64,000 bases of DNA from JACTMZ01 sp044359955 (GCA_044359955.1 JBIKLF010000009.1:9719-73718); one strand, 5' to 3'. Numbered from the stretch's first letter, positions 7,616 to 15,926 are shown. Made by a program: numbers and translations. Notes: a model not told the origin generated them from the letters alone.

Positions 7616-8290
7616 TCAATCCCCTTTGCCCGCCCATCCCCCGAAACCCAAGACCAGCACGTAACCGGCCGGTGCTTCCAGCCTCTGCAAGTGCACAACT
7701 TGGTTCCCCACCCGACCGGTCGCATGGGCGTGCTCCAGAAGATCCGGGTCGATGCGGGTGACACCCAGTCCTTTGGCCAAACCGAGGCCGGCGCACTTCA
7801 TGGCGGCCTCGCGGGCCGACCAGAGCAGGAAAAAATCCGCCGCCTGCCGCGCAACCGGCAAAGCGTGCCACGCCGCCGCCTCTGCGGAAGGAAAATAGCG
7901 ATCCACGATCGCCGCCATGTCCCGCACGGCGCGCTGCTGCTCGAGGTCGATCCCGACTGCCCCGCGCCGCACGGCCACCGCAACATAATCACCCGCGTGT
8001 GATTGATTAAAATCCCAACCATCCCCTCCGAGCAACCGCGGCTTGGCGCCTTCATCTTCGGCCAACCGCAACTCCGCAGCCGGCAGGCCGGTGCAGTCGG
8101 ACAACAACTGCCGCCGCAATCCGCGGGAGACGACAAAGCGCGCCCGCACCACGGCATGACTCAGCCCCTCGGAACGTTCGCGTTCCGCTGCGGTCAGGAA
8201 CGCGGCAAATTCCTCCTCCTCCCCGAGGGCGGCCATCCGCACCCAACACTCGGCCTCACTTCCCTCGCCAATCCGCAGCAACGTCTTCAA
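7616..8290 (-). CDS. 4'-phosphopantetheinyl transferase (Sfp-like)
   Basis: A 224-residue phosphopantetheinyl transferase, which loads carrier proteins with the CoA-derived arm. Key segments are FNQSHAGDYVAVAV, VGIDLEQ (Mg-binding Asp and Glu) and FFLLWSAREAAMKCAGLGL, the family's WxxxEAxxK block. I choose a TTG start. It overlaps the epimerase stop as TTGA and has a GGAGG sequence 10 nt upstream inside the epimerase gene, suggesting translational coupling. An ATG at 8311 is possible but lacks such a site. No polyketide or peptide synthase lies nearby, so its carrier is probably a housekeeping ACP. Confidence 0.85.
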   Translation of the reverse strand: MKTLLRIGEGSEAECWVRMAALGEEEEFAAFLTAAERERSEGLSHAVVRARFVVSRGLRRQLLSDCTGLPAAELRLAEDEGAKPRLLGGDGWDFNQSHAGDYVAVAVRRGAVGIDLEQQRAVRDMAAIVDRYFPSAEAAAWHALPVARQAADFFLLWSAREAAMKCAGLGLAKGLGVTRIDPDLLEHAHATGRVGNQVVHLQRLEAPAGYVLVLGFGGWAGKGD

Positions 8291-9339
8291 CCGCGCGAGA
8301 CCTCCAACCATTCGGGATGTGCACGCGCATGCCGGGCAATTTCCGCGCAGATCTCGTCCACCGTTTTGGCCGGCTGCCAGTCCCATTCCCGGCCCGCGCA
8401 GGCCGCATCGAGCACGACCCAAGGCAAATCAAAAGGCCGGGGCGACAAGTCGACCGCCACCTCGTGCGGACCGAACTCCCGCGCACACCAAGCGGACAGC
8501 TGCCGCAGCGACCGGGCCGAAGCCGCACCGCCGCCCACGTTGAAGATCCTGCGTCCCCCGCGCCCACCCGCCGCCATTTGCTTCACCAGGAGCGAGAGCA
8601 GGTCATCCGGGTGCAGACAGTCGCGCACTTGGTGGCCGGTGCCGCCGAAGCCGATGTATTGGAGCGGAGCACGCTGCGCCCAGCTGTGGATCCAATAGCT
8701 GAAAATTCCCTGGTCCGGTTTACCGAACTGTCCCGCGCCCGCCATCACGCCGCAGCGGTTGACCCACACGGGGAAACCGAAGGCCGCGCCGTATTCCAAG
8801 GCAATTTGTTCGCTGGCCAATTTGCTCGCGCCGTAGAGCGAAATCGGCGCGGCCGTGGAGAACTCTTCAGTCACCCCCTGCGGACCGACCGCGACCAGCG
8901 ATTCGGGCAAGGCGAAGGCCCCATCCTTCTCCACCACCGGCAAGGCGCACAAGGCATCGATCGAATAAACGCGACTCGTGCTGAGCAGGATCAGGCCGGC
9001 CTGCTCGCGTTTGCAGACTTCGAGCAGATGGACCGTGCCCCACAAATTGTGCTCGAGCAGTTCCTTGCTCCCGGTCTTGCCATCGACCCCCGCCAACACG
9101 CTCGGGTTGGCGGCCGCGTCGATCACCCAATCGATGCCTTTGACCCGGGCCAGATCCTCTTCGCGACGCACGTCACCGCGCCAAAACTCGATGCCCGCCG
9201 CCTCGATACGCGGACGGTTCCCTTCGCTGCCCGGACGGCTGAAGTTGTCAAACCCGCAGACCTCATACCCCGCCGCCCGGAGCCCGAGCGCCAACTCGGA
9301 CCCGACAAAACCGCAGACGCCGCTGACCAAAACTCGCAT
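8287..9339 (-). CDS. NAD-dependent NDP-sugar epimerase (CDP-paratose 2-epimerase-like)
   Basis: A 350-residue extended short-chain dehydrogenase. The Rossmann motif VSGVCGFVGSELA is at the N terminus, and DAAANPSV and the YGASK catalytic motif are present. CDP-tyvelose/paratose 2-epimerases resemble it in the blocks NRCGVMAGAGQFGKPDQG and QYIGFGGTGHQVRDCLHPDDL. It likely acts on a nucleotide sugar for surface polysaccharide; the exact substrate is inferred only from similarity. The start is placed at MRVLVSG, where the fold begins; the longer upstream frame is unlike the family. The phosphopantetheinyl transferase gene overlaps its stop. Confidence 0.8.
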   Translation of the reverse strand: MRVLVSGVCGFVGSELALGLRAAGYEVCGFDNFSRPGSEGNRPRIEAAGIEFWRGDVRREEDLARVKGIDWVIDAAANPSVLAGVDGKTGSKELLEHNLWGTVHLLEVCKREQAGLILLSTSRVYSIDALCALPVVEKDGAFALPESLVAVGPQGVTEEFSTAAPISLYGASKLASEQIALEYGAAFGFPVWVNRCGVMAGAGQFGKPDQGIFSYWIHSWAQRAPLQYIGFGGTGHQVRDCLHPDDLLSLLVKQMAAGGRGGRRIFNVGGGAASARSLRQLSAWCAREFGPHEVAVDLSPRPFDLPWVVLDAACAGREWDWQPAKTVDEICAEIARHARAHPEWLEVSRG

Positions 9340-9407
9340 AAACAAAGACCATAACCACCGAACCCCCCACCCCACAAGGTAGGGCGCGGCGTCCCCGACG
9401 CGCCGTC

Positions 9408-9624
9408 TTAGCCGGAACGATGCAGTAGCAGTCAAGCCGCGAGCCGACCCATCAGAAAACTTCCGCGAAGGAACGGGCCCACTATTCGGTGAAACCTTTG
9501 AGGCAACGATTCGGAAAAGTAGAAGCGGCGTCCCCGCCGCTTGTCGTCTGGGGTTAAGCGGCGGGGTCAGGGGGGGGGGCCGCCGCTTCTACTTTTTGTC
9601 TTCAACTGCATGGTTCCGGCTTAA
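9408..9624. repeat. 217-bp composite element with MITE-type ends
   Basis: The ends TTAGCCGGAACGATGCA (9408-9424) and TGCATGGTTCCGGCTTAA (9607-9624) are near-perfect inverted repeats. They match the ends of the 224-bp elements at 454 and 29030. The interior is different and contains the AGTAGAAGCGGCG palindrome (9515-9598) plus a run of G. It accounts for most of the 9340-9675 gap, which has no gene. Confidence 0.65.
9515..9598. repeat. AAGTAGAAGCGGCG palindrome, copy 1
   Basis: An inverted repeat with outer arms AAAGTAGAAGCGGCG and CCGCCGCTTCTACTTT and inner GCGGGG pairs. It is repeated at 10830-10899. It ends in a T run and could terminate transcription. Confidence 0.75.
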
Positions 9625-9675
9625 ATGCCCCCCCCAAACAAAAGCCCCGCCCTGCCCCCGCAAAACAAACCGCAA

Positions 9676-10674
9676 CTACGCGGAAATCCCCCTCCTGCGG
9701 GAAAGACGCACCGAAACACACTCGCTGTCGGGCAGGACAAACTTGCGGATCTCGAGCAAAACAGCGGAGACGCGCGGGAAGGCCGCGAGTAATCCTTCGG
9801 CCAGTTCCTCGATCAAGGTCTCGAGGAGCCGCACCTCGCGGCGGGTGCATTCCGCGGTCAGCCAGTCCGCCACGGCCGCGTAATCCGTGGCACGGTCGAT
9901 CTCGTCGGCCGCCCCGCGGAAATCGGTTTCGAGCAACACATCGAGCACCAGTTTCTGCGGTTGCGCCCTTTCCTCCTCGCCCACTCCGATGCGGGTCGGC
10001 ACCTCGAGGCCGTGGATGCGGATCGCATCGGAACCGCCGCGGAGCAGATCCCGAGGATCCTGCAACAACCGGCGCAAGGCATCGAGCGACGAAACGACGA
10101 CATCGGGCTTGGACGGCGTGAGCTTTTCCATCGAGTCGTAACCGGTGAGCACGGCAATGCTCATCACGCCGCCGTGGCGCGCCGTTTCAACATCGTGGAT
10201 CATGTCGCCGACGAAGGCGGTTTCACTGCGCGCGAGCCCGTGGCTTTCGAGGATGCCGCCAATCTTGGCCCGTTTGTCCATCACGCCGGCATAAGGATGC
10301 TCGAAGTAATGGCGCAGCCCGAGCTTGGCCGACTGAACATCGAAATGCTCCTGCTTCATCGAGCTGAGAAGAAAGAGACGGCGTCCGCTCGCGCGGCAAA
10401 AATCGAGGAATTCGTAGAGCCCGGGCAAGGGCGTGACCTCGTCCTGGATCTCGACAAAACGACGGTGGAACACCGCGTCAAGTTCGGGCAACGGAATATC
10501 GGGCAGAAATTCCTCGTAGAACTCGGTGAAGGGCAACCGGAAGTGCTTCCGGAATTCGTCGCGGGTCAGCGGCGGCTTGCCGAACTGCTCGAGCACATGG
10601 TTTGTCGCGCCGATGACCGGCGGCAAATCGTCAACCAACGTGCCGGACCAATCGAGAAGGAGATTGCGCAACAT
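9676..10674 (-). CDS. HAD-family hydrolase fused to dihydroneopterin aldolase (FolB)
   Basis: A 332-residue fusion. Residues 1-210 are a HAD hydrolase: motif I LDWSGTLVDD (nucleophile Asp8, but Ser at the +2 position), motif II LLSSMK, a conserved Lys in DKRAKIGG, and motif IV FVGDMIHDVETA. Residues about 215-330 are a FolB domain (IRIHGLEVPTRIGVGEEER, ATDYAAVADWL, LLETLIEELAE, EIRKFVLP). FolB cleaves dihydroneopterin to hydroxymethyl-dihydropterin plus glycolaldehyde in folate synthesis. The HAD part may remove the phosphate that precedes this step (inference). It has no folate-pathway neighbours. Confidence 0.9.
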   Translation of the reverse strand: MLRNLLLDWSGTLVDDLPPVIGATNHVLEQFGKPPLTRDEFRKHFRLPFTEFYEEFLPDIPLPELDAVFHRRFVEIQDEVTPLPGLYEFLDFCRASGRRLFLLSSMKQEHFDVQSAKLGLRHYFEHPYAGVMDKRAKIGGILESHGLARSETAFVGDMIHDVETARHGGVMSIAVLTGYDSMEKLTPSKPDVVVSSLDALRRLLQDPRDLLRGGSDAIRIHGLEVPTRIGVGEEERAQPQKLVLDVLLETDFRGAADEIDRATDYAAVADWLTAECTRREVRLLETLIEELAEGLLAAFPRVSAVLLEIRKFVLPDSECVSVRLSRRRGISA

Positions 10675-10730
10675 GGTCAGCAGAATCTAATCCATCGCCC
10701 CACGGATACCACGAATTTCACGGAAGGATT

Positions 10731-10803
10731 GGAGGTAGGGACGAGCGGCTCGCTCGTCCACTTTGTTTCCGCCGGGCCCGCGAGCCGCGGGCCCCTACCC
10801 TCC
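10731..10803. repeat. GGTAGGGACGAGCGG double-hairpin repeat, copy 1
   Basis: Outer arms GGAGGTAGGG and CCCTACCCTCC enclose two hairpins, GGACGAGC-type and GGGCCCGCGAGCC-type. Relatives lie at 20502, 26292, 28962 and 52331. Confidence 0.8.
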
Positions 10804-10829
10804 AACCCGTGGTGTGTTGATGCTTTCAG

Positions 10830-10899
10830 AAAAGTAGAAGCGGCGTCCCCGCCGCTTGTCGTCGCAGGTTAAGCGGCGGGGCCGCCGCTTCTACTTTTT
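10830..10899. repeat. AAGTAGAAGCGGCG palindrome, copy 2
   Basis: The arms are the same as at 9515-9598, with a shorter centre. It lies just downstream of the DciA-like gene and ends in a T run on the plus strand. Confidence 0.75.
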
Positions 10900-10909
10900 G
10901 GCTTCACGC

Positions 10910-11263
10910 TCAGCTGAAAAATTTCACCTCGCGGATTTTGTCGGACCCGAATTCGGCGGCCAGTTTGCGGGCGATCTCCGCTTTCCAGGTGCGTTCAAGC
11001 TCGAAGCGCACGCTCGATTGGTGGACGCGCACATAGAGCACGCCGCCGCGGATGCGGTCGGGCTCGGATTGCGCGGCGATGAAGGTTCCGACCAAACTGG
11101 TCCAGGCGCGGCGCACGGCCTGTTCGTCCATCGCGGCGCCCAGCCCGAGCTTCGGCAGCAGGCCGCGCAGGACCTCGACCAGCCCCGACGTGCGTTGATC
11201 CGGATCGCGCGGCTCGTGGTAACGCCGCCACTCGGCCATCACGGTATTGGCCCAGCGGCTCAT
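10910..11263 (-). CDS. DciA-like protein (DUF721)
   Basis: A 117-residue protein of the DUF721/DciA family, bacterial factors that help load the replicative helicase DnaB where DnaC/DnaI is missing. Diagnostic features are an N-terminal helix with WANTVMAEWRRY, the central VRRAWTSLVGTFIAAQSEPDRIRGGVLYVRV region (KH-like fold) and a basic C-terminal helix. The length is usual. It is followed by a short gap from the upstream ferredoxin gene, and the two may be co-transcribed. The role is assigned by family; no dna gene is adjacent. Confidence 0.75.
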   Translation of the reverse strand: MSRWANTVMAEWRRYHEPRDPDQRTSGLVEVLRGLLPKLGLGAAMDEQAVRRAWTSLVGTFIAAQSEPDRIRGGVLYVRVHQSSVRFELERTWKAEIARKLAAEFGSDKIREVKFFS

Positions 11264-11320
11264 GCTAGTTGAGGGTTGAGCGATGAGGGATGAGCGAACA
11301 AGCCCCCGCCGCAGAATACT

Positions 11321-11554
11321 CTATCCGCCGTTGTCGCCGATGGCCTCGACCGGGCATCCTTCCATCGCCTCTTTGCACTGCGCCTCTTCTTCAGGCGTGG
11401 TGGGCTGCTTGTAAACGTAGGAATACCCGCCGTCATCGCTGCGGGTGAAGTTGGCCGGGGCGGTCTCCCGGCAGAGATCGCAGTCGATGCACTGGTCATC
11501 AACGAAGAATTTACCGGCAACGTTTTCGGAGTATTTGTTTTCGAGTTCAGCCAT
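11321..11554 (-). CDS. Ferredoxin, probable single 4Fe-4S cluster
   Basis: A 77-residue small electron carrier. The cluster ligands are CIDCDLC (three Cys, residues 22-28) and the distant CPVEAIG Cys near residue 68, as in monocluster ferredoxins. An extra Cys at CKEAMEGC might form a disulfide, as known for some 4Fe-4S ferredoxins. The protein is acidic and without signal peptide, so cytoplasmic. It is divergent from the chromate transporter (start codons 35 bp apart) and upstream of the DciA-like gene on the same strand. Confidence 0.9.
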   Translation of the reverse strand: MAELENKYSENVAGKFFVDDQCIDCDLCRETAPANFTRSDDGGYSYVYKQPTTPEEEAQCKEAMEGCPVEAIGDNGG

Positions 11555-11588
11555 GACGTGATGTGATTCGTCTGGGAACTATAAAAAG

Positions 11589-12845
11589 ATGCCGGAACCT
11601 TGCCAAGACAAAGCGGTCCCCGACTGGAAAGAAGCACGGCGCTTCTTTGCCCGATTGGGCTGGGTCAGCTTTGGCGGCCCGGCCGGGCAAATCGCCATCC
11701 TGCGCGAGGAGTTGGTCGAGCGCCGCCGCTGGCTGACCCCGCACGAATTCTCCGCCGGGTTGAATTTCAGCATGCTCCTCCCCGGACCGGAGGCGCATCA
11801 ACTGGTCATTTATTCGGGTTGGAAGCTGCACGGCCTGCGCGGGGCCTTCGCGGCCGGGGCCCTCTTTGTCCTTCCCGCGGTGCTGCTGCTCTGGGCGGCG
11901 GCGGGGCTTTACGCGATGTTCGGAGAACTCGGCTGGGTGCAGACCCTTTTCGGCACCGTGCGGCCGGCCGTGCTGGCCATCATCCTCGCGGCCTTGGTCC
12001 GCATGGCGCGACACCATCTCCACGGCACCCGTGCCTGGCTGCTCGCCGCGGCGGCCTTTACCGCGATGTATTTTTTCCAAGTCCCCTTCCCCTGGATCGT
12101 CCTCGCGGCCGTCGGACTCGGGGCGGCGAAACACCTCGCGGCACCACCCGCACCGGCCGCGACTCCGGCAACGCCGCGTCCGCCGATAACTTGGCGCACG
12201 CTCGGTCTCGGACTCCTCGCCTGGTTCGCACCGGTGGTGCTGGCCGGCTTGGTTTTCGGATGGGACAGCCTGCTTGCGTCGCTCGGATTTTTCTTCAGCA
12301 AGGTTGCGGTGGTCACCTTCGGAGGCGCCTATGCCGTGCTGCCGTATGTGGCGGATCATGCGGTCAACCAAGCCGGATGGCTTTCGTCGGCCGCGATGAA
12401 GGATGGCCTCGCGCTGGCCGAGACCTTGCCCGGGCCGTTGGTCAAAGTGCTGCAATTCGCCGGCTTCTTCGCCGGATGGAACAACCCGGCACCGCTCAGT
12501 CCTTGGATCATGGCCTCCCTCGGCGCCTTCCTCACCTCATGGGTCACCTTCGTGCCAAGTTTTCTCTTCATCCTTGCCGGCGCCCCTTTCGTCGAACGCC
12601 TGGCGCAGAACCCGCGGGCGCGCACCATCCTCGATACCATCACCGCCGCGGTGATCGGCGTGATCGCCAATCTCGCCGCGTGGTTTGCCGCCGGTGTCTT
12701 CGCCCCGGATCAACCCGCGGTCCTGCACGCCGTGATTGCCGGGGTGAGCTTGTGGCTGCTGGTCGGACGGGGTTGGCCGATTCCCGCGGTGGTGGGCCTG
12801 GCCGCGGCGGCCGGTTTGCTGCGGGCGGTCTTTTTTATCTTGTAG
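11589..12845 (+). CDS. chrA: Chromate transporter, ChrA family (two-domain)
   Basis: A 418-residue polytopic membrane protein with the duplicated CHR architecture. The first half contains LGWVSFGGPAGQIAILREELV and LLPGPEAHQL. The second half contains VVTFGGAYAVLPYVADHAV and LAETLPGPLVKVLQF. About ten hydrophobic spans are visible. Long-chain CHR proteins export chromate from the cytoplasm by proton antiport, but the family also includes members of unknown substrate. No regulator is adjacent. The TAG stop lies inside a perfect inverted repeat that also ends the convergent peptidase gene. Confidence 0.9.
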   Translation: MPEPCQDKAVPDWKEARRFFARLGWVSFGGPAGQIAILREELVERRRWLTPHEFSAGLNFSMLLPGPEAHQLVIYSGWKLHGLRGAFAAGALFVLPAVLLLWAAAGLYAMFGELGWVQTLFGTVRPAVLAIILAALVRMARHHLHGTRAWLLAAAAFTAMYFFQVPFPWIVLAAVGLGAAKHLAAPPAPAATPATPRPPITWRTLGLGLLAWFAPVVLAGLVFGWDSLLASLGFFFSKVAVVTFGGAYAVLPYVADHAVNQAGWLSSAAMKDGLALAETLPGPLVKVLQFAGFFAGWNNPAPLSPWIMASLGAFLTSWVTFVPSFLFILAGAPFVERLAQNPRARTILDTITAAVIGVIANLAAWFAAGVFAPDQPAVLHAVIAGVSLWLLVGRGWPIPAVVGLAAAAGLLRAVFFIL

Positions 12846-12911
12846 CGGCGGTCTGTGACCGCCGGAACTTTTGCAATTTTTAAGCACCGGCGGTCACAGA
12901 CCGCCGCTACA
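12841..12911. terminator. Perfect 25-bp inverted repeat ending two convergent genes
   Basis: The arms 12841-12865 and 12887-12911 are exact reverse complements around a 21-nt loop. Each arm begins TGTAGCGG or ends CCGCTACA, so TAG stop codons of both chrA and the S9 peptidase gene are provided by the arms. It should act as a bidirectional terminator. A degenerate relative is at 63359-63430. Confidence 0.8.
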
Positions 12912-14913
12912 AATCCGCCGACGAGGATTTATCCAACTCCGCAATCTTCTCCTCGCTCTCCTCGACACGTCCCCCGAGGTGCTTGGCGAGGAAGCGTTCA
13001 ACCGCGCGGTAGAAATAGAGACGGTTTTCTTCGTTGGCGAAGCCGTGGCCTTCGTTGTCCTTCACAATGTAGGGCACGTCGATGCCGCGGGCTTGAAGTG
13101 CTTCCACAATCTGGTCGCTCTCGGCTTTCTTCACCCGTGGATCATTCGCCCCCTGCGCAATGAGCAAGGGGGAAGCAATTTTGTCCGCCGAAAAAAGCGG
13201 GGAGGCCGCGGTGAGCAGCTCTTTCTCGGTCTCGGGGTTGCCGATCATTTCATACTGCATCTGACGGTAGGGCTCCCAATACGGCGGGACGCTGGCCAGC
13301 AAGGTGAAGATATTCGACGGACCGACAAAACTGATCCCCGCCGCATAGACCTCCGGAGTGAAGGCCATCCCGGCCAGCGCGGCATAGCCGCCATAGCTGC
13401 CGCCGTAAATCGCAATACGCTTGGGATCGGCAATGCCCCGATCGACCAGCCACTTGGCCGAATCCGTGAGGTCATCCTGCATCGCTTTGCCCCACTGCTT
13501 GAAACTTTTCTCCCAGAACTCGCGCCCGTAACCAGTCGAACCGCGGAAGTTGACCTGCAGCACGGCATAGCCGCGGTTGGCGAGGAACTGCGCCGTGCCA
13601 TTAAAGCCCCACGCGTCACGCGCCCACGGACCACCATGCACAAGCAACACGGCCGGCAAATTCTTTGCTTCGAGGCCGGGGGGCAGGGTGAGATAGGCGG
13701 GCAACTCGAGTCCGTCACGTGCCGGGATGCGCACCGGTTCCATTGAAGCAAGCTTCTCCGCATCGAGCCACGGCGACACCTCGGCCAGCTTGCGGAGTTC
13801 CTCCGTAGTGCTGTCATAGTAGTAAAACGCCCCGCGCGAACGGTCGCTGTGGGTGCGGACGATGAATTTGTCCTCTTCGCGATTGGTCGAACTGAGCACG
13901 ACTTCCTGACCGGGGAGCTTTTCCTCCAGCTTGGCCTGCAGGTCGCGACGCCAATCGTCGAAGAAATGGTATTCCTGCTTGTCGCGGGTGAAAGCGGCGG
14001 CGGTGAGCACCTTGCGCTTGTCCGAACCGACCAGACTGCTGGTGTCCACTTCGGGATGTTCGAAGATGACTTCCAATTCCTTTCCCGTGGCCGGGTCGAG
14101 GCGGACAATAGCCGCTTTGTCGCGTCCGATATTGGACGAGGCATAGAGGCCCTTGTTGTCGTAGGTGAAGAAAAGCGGATCGGCGCTTTCGCGGAAGTTG
14201 GTGCTGATCACCTTTTTGAACGGCTCGTCCGGCGTGGCGCGGGTGAGCAGCTCGGTATTGACGCCATCGGTCTGCACCGCGGCCCGCACTTGGCCGTCGT
14301 GGTCCGTGATCCAGGAGGAAACGCTGCCGGGGTTTTCCGCGACCAATTCCATCGTGCCGTCCCGGGTGTTGAGGCGGAAGACGTCGAAAACGCGCGCATC
14401 GCGTTTGTTCATGCTGATCAGGAGGTGGTCCTCGTCGTCGCGCAGGTCGTCAACCACGCCGACCCGGACCCCGGGAAACGGCGTGAGGTCGCGGCGGTTG
14501 GCGCCGTCCGCATTGACCGCGTAAAGGTGGAAATTCTCATCCCCGCCGTCGTCCTGCAGGTAGACGATCTGATCTTTCGCCGCCCAGAAATAACCCGCGA
14601 TGTCGCGCTCGGTTGCATCGGTCAGGCGCCGCGGCTCACCGCTGCCGTCCACCGGTTGGACGAACACATTGAGGCGGCTCTCCCACGGCGCCAGCCACGA
14701 AATGTAGTCGCCGCCGGGACTGACCTGATAGGACGCGCCTTCCGGATTGCGGAAGAAATCGCGGAGCGGAATGACGGGCTGCTGCTCGGATGGGCCGGGG
14801 TTGGTTTCCATGGCAGGGACGGTGGTGCAGAGGACAAGCGTGGCGCAAAAAATACGGATCATCGACGGAGTGAGACCCGCCGGACGGGCTCGGCGTTCAT
14901 TCGCGGAGGTCAT
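12907..14913 (-). CDS. Secreted S9-family prolyl oligopeptidase/acylaminoacyl peptidase
   Basis: About 668 residues. An N-terminal hydrophobic export segment (MIRIFCATLVLCTTVPAM) is followed by a beta-propeller of roughly 350 residues and a C-terminal alpha/beta-hydrolase domain. The catalytic Ser is in YGGSYGGYAAL, the Asp in GANDPRV and the His in NEGHGF. S9 enzymes cleave short peptides. The start is ambiguous: the ATG at 14913 shares a base with the upstream stop (TGATG) and favours coupling, while ATG 14862 gives a tidier signal peptide. The coupling to the THI5-like gene may be positional only. Confidence 0.85.
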   Translation of the reverse strand: MTSANERRARPAGLTPSMIRIFCATLVLCTTVPAMETNPGPSEQQPVIPLRDFFRNPEGASYQVSPGGDYISWLAPWESRLNVFVQPVDGSGEPRRLTDATERDIAGYFWAAKDQIVYLQDDGGDENFHLYAVNADGANRRDLTPFPGVRVGVVDDLRDDEDHLLISMNKRDARVFDVFRLNTRDGTMELVAENPGSVSSWITDHDGQVRAAVQTDGVNTELLTRATPDEPFKKVISTNFRESADPLFFTYDNKGLYASSNIGRDKAAIVRLDPATGKELEVIFEHPEVDTSSLVGSDKRKVLTAAAFTRDKQEYHFFDDWRRDLQAKLEEKLPGQEVVLSSTNREEDKFIVRTHSDRSRGAFYYYDSTTEELRKLAEVSPWLDAEKLASMEPVRIPARDGLELPAYLTLPPGLEAKNLPAVLLVHGGPWARDAWGFNGTAQFLANRGYAVLQVNFRGSTGYGREFWEKSFKQWGKAMQDDLTDSAKWLVDRGIADPKRIAIYGGSYGGYAALAGMAFTPEVYAAGISFVGPSNIFTLLASVPPYWEPYRQMQYEMIGNPETEKELLTAASPLFSADKIASPLLIAQGANDPRVKKAESDQIVEALQARGIDVPYIVKDNEGHGFANEENRLYFYRAVERFLAKHLGGRVEESEEKIAELDKSSSADL

Positions 14914-15788
14914 CAGCGCAGAAAGGCTCCGCGGAATTTTTCCTCGGGAAGGTCGGTGATGCCGATTTCGCGGAAGAAATGCAGGATGGGGGTCTGCTCT
15001 TGGTGGTCGGAGGTGAAGTCCGGACGGAAACAGGTGTCCGTCTGACGCAGGATGGCATCCTTGAGCGGGGTCTTTTCCTCCCCGCTGTAAGCATAGTAAA
15101 GGGAGTGGGCCTCGGCGGGGTTGGCGTGGATGAAGCGGATGGCCTCGCGCACAGCCTCGGCGACCGCATCGGCCTGCTCGCGGTGCGCGCGGTAGAAAGT
15201 CTTGGTCGTGAAGAGATCGAGTCCGGAAAAATTGGCGAAGCCAGCCGTCGAGGCATTCATGTGGAGGACGTCCATCTTCTCGTGCTCGGCCTCGAGTCCC
15301 TCGAAATTGTAAAAGCAAAGCCACCCCGCATCGCAACCCTCCTGCATGTGCTTCACGAGATAGAAATCTTTGGCGCAAAATTCAACCTGCGCACGGTCGA
15401 CGGTCACCCCGTCGCGGGCCGCATAACGACGGATGATTTCGAAGCCGATGCCATTGGTTTTCTCGTTGGAAACCGGCGTGGCCACGCGGATTTTTTCGCC
15501 GGCCTTGAGGCGCCCGTAGGAGGACGTTTTCATCATCACCCCGCCCTGGGTCTGGAAGAACGTGCCGAGCGAGAGAAAATCGTCGTGGTATTGCTCGATG
15601 AGATGGAGCGGTTCGTTCGTCGCGAACTCGAGCCGCCCCGCCACCAATTCCTGGAGGCCGTCATAATGCTCGGTCGGCACCACGATTTCGAAGTCCGGGA
15701 TACCCCGCGCGGCCAGGAACCCCTTTTCCTTGGCCACGATGAGCGGCAGGTGGTCGGGGTTGAGGAACCATTCGATGGCGAGTTTCAT
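14913..15788 (-). CDS. NMT1/THI5-like substrate-binding fold protein, no signal peptide
   Basis: A 291-residue protein opening KLAIEWFLNPDHLPLIVAKEKGFL, which is the NMT1/THI5 family signature. The family includes periplasmic pyrimidine-binding proteins (ThiY) and fungal HMP-phosphate synthases. No export signal is present, so it should be cytoplasmic. By alignment from memory, the His that fungal THI5 consumes has a counterpart (EPLH), but the PLP-binding Lys is replaced and the Cys cluster is absent, so HMP synthase activity is doubtful. No ABC permease or ATPase is adjacent. It may be a repurposed binding protein or ligand sensor. Confidence 0.7.
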   Translation of the reverse strand: MKLAIEWFLNPDHLPLIVAKEKGFLAARGIPDFEIVVPTEHYDGLQELVAGRLEFATNEPLHLIEQYHDDFLSLGTFFQTQGGVMMKTSSYGRLKAGEKIRVATPVSNEKTNGIGFEIIRRYAARDGVTVDRAQVEFCAKDFYLVKHMQEGCDAGWLCFYNFEGLEAEHEKMDVLHMNASTAGFANFSGLDLFTTKTFYRAHREQADAVAEAVREAIRFIHANPAEAHSLYYAYSGEEKTPLKDAILRQTDTCFRPDFTSDHQEQTPILHFFREIGITDLPEEKFRGAFLR

Positions 15789-15805
15789 GGCAAAGAAAAA
15801 AAGGG

Positions 15806-15876
15806 AGCGGGTGAAGGGAATCGAACCCTCGTATGCAGCTTGGGAAGCTGCCGTTCTACCATTGAACTACACCCGC
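15806..15876 (-). tRNA. tRNA-Gly (anticodon CCC)
   Basis: A 71-nt cloverleaf. The acceptor is GCGGGTG/CACCCGC, the D arm AGTTCAATGGTAGAAC, the anticodon stem GCAGC/GCTGC with loop TTCCCAA, and the T loop GTTCGATTC. The discriminator is T and no CCA is encoded. It shares its acceptor sequence with the Gly-GCC gene at 7505. Confidence 0.95.
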
Positions 15877-15926
15877 GAAGGAGATCGCCATGATCCCCCG
15901 ATGCGCGGCGGCCGCAAGGGGAAAAT

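Noticed and set aside
7491..7871. N-terminal extension of the lipoprotein gene through tRNA-Gly
   Set aside because: The extra residues (VAQLVEHFLAKEDVASSSLVTRS) are the usual false translation of a tRNA; the signal peptide starts at 7490.
14914..15378. Upstream extension of the S9 peptidase frame
   Set aside because: It overlaps the THI5-like gene and has no similarity to either family; the peptidase begins at 14913 or 14862.
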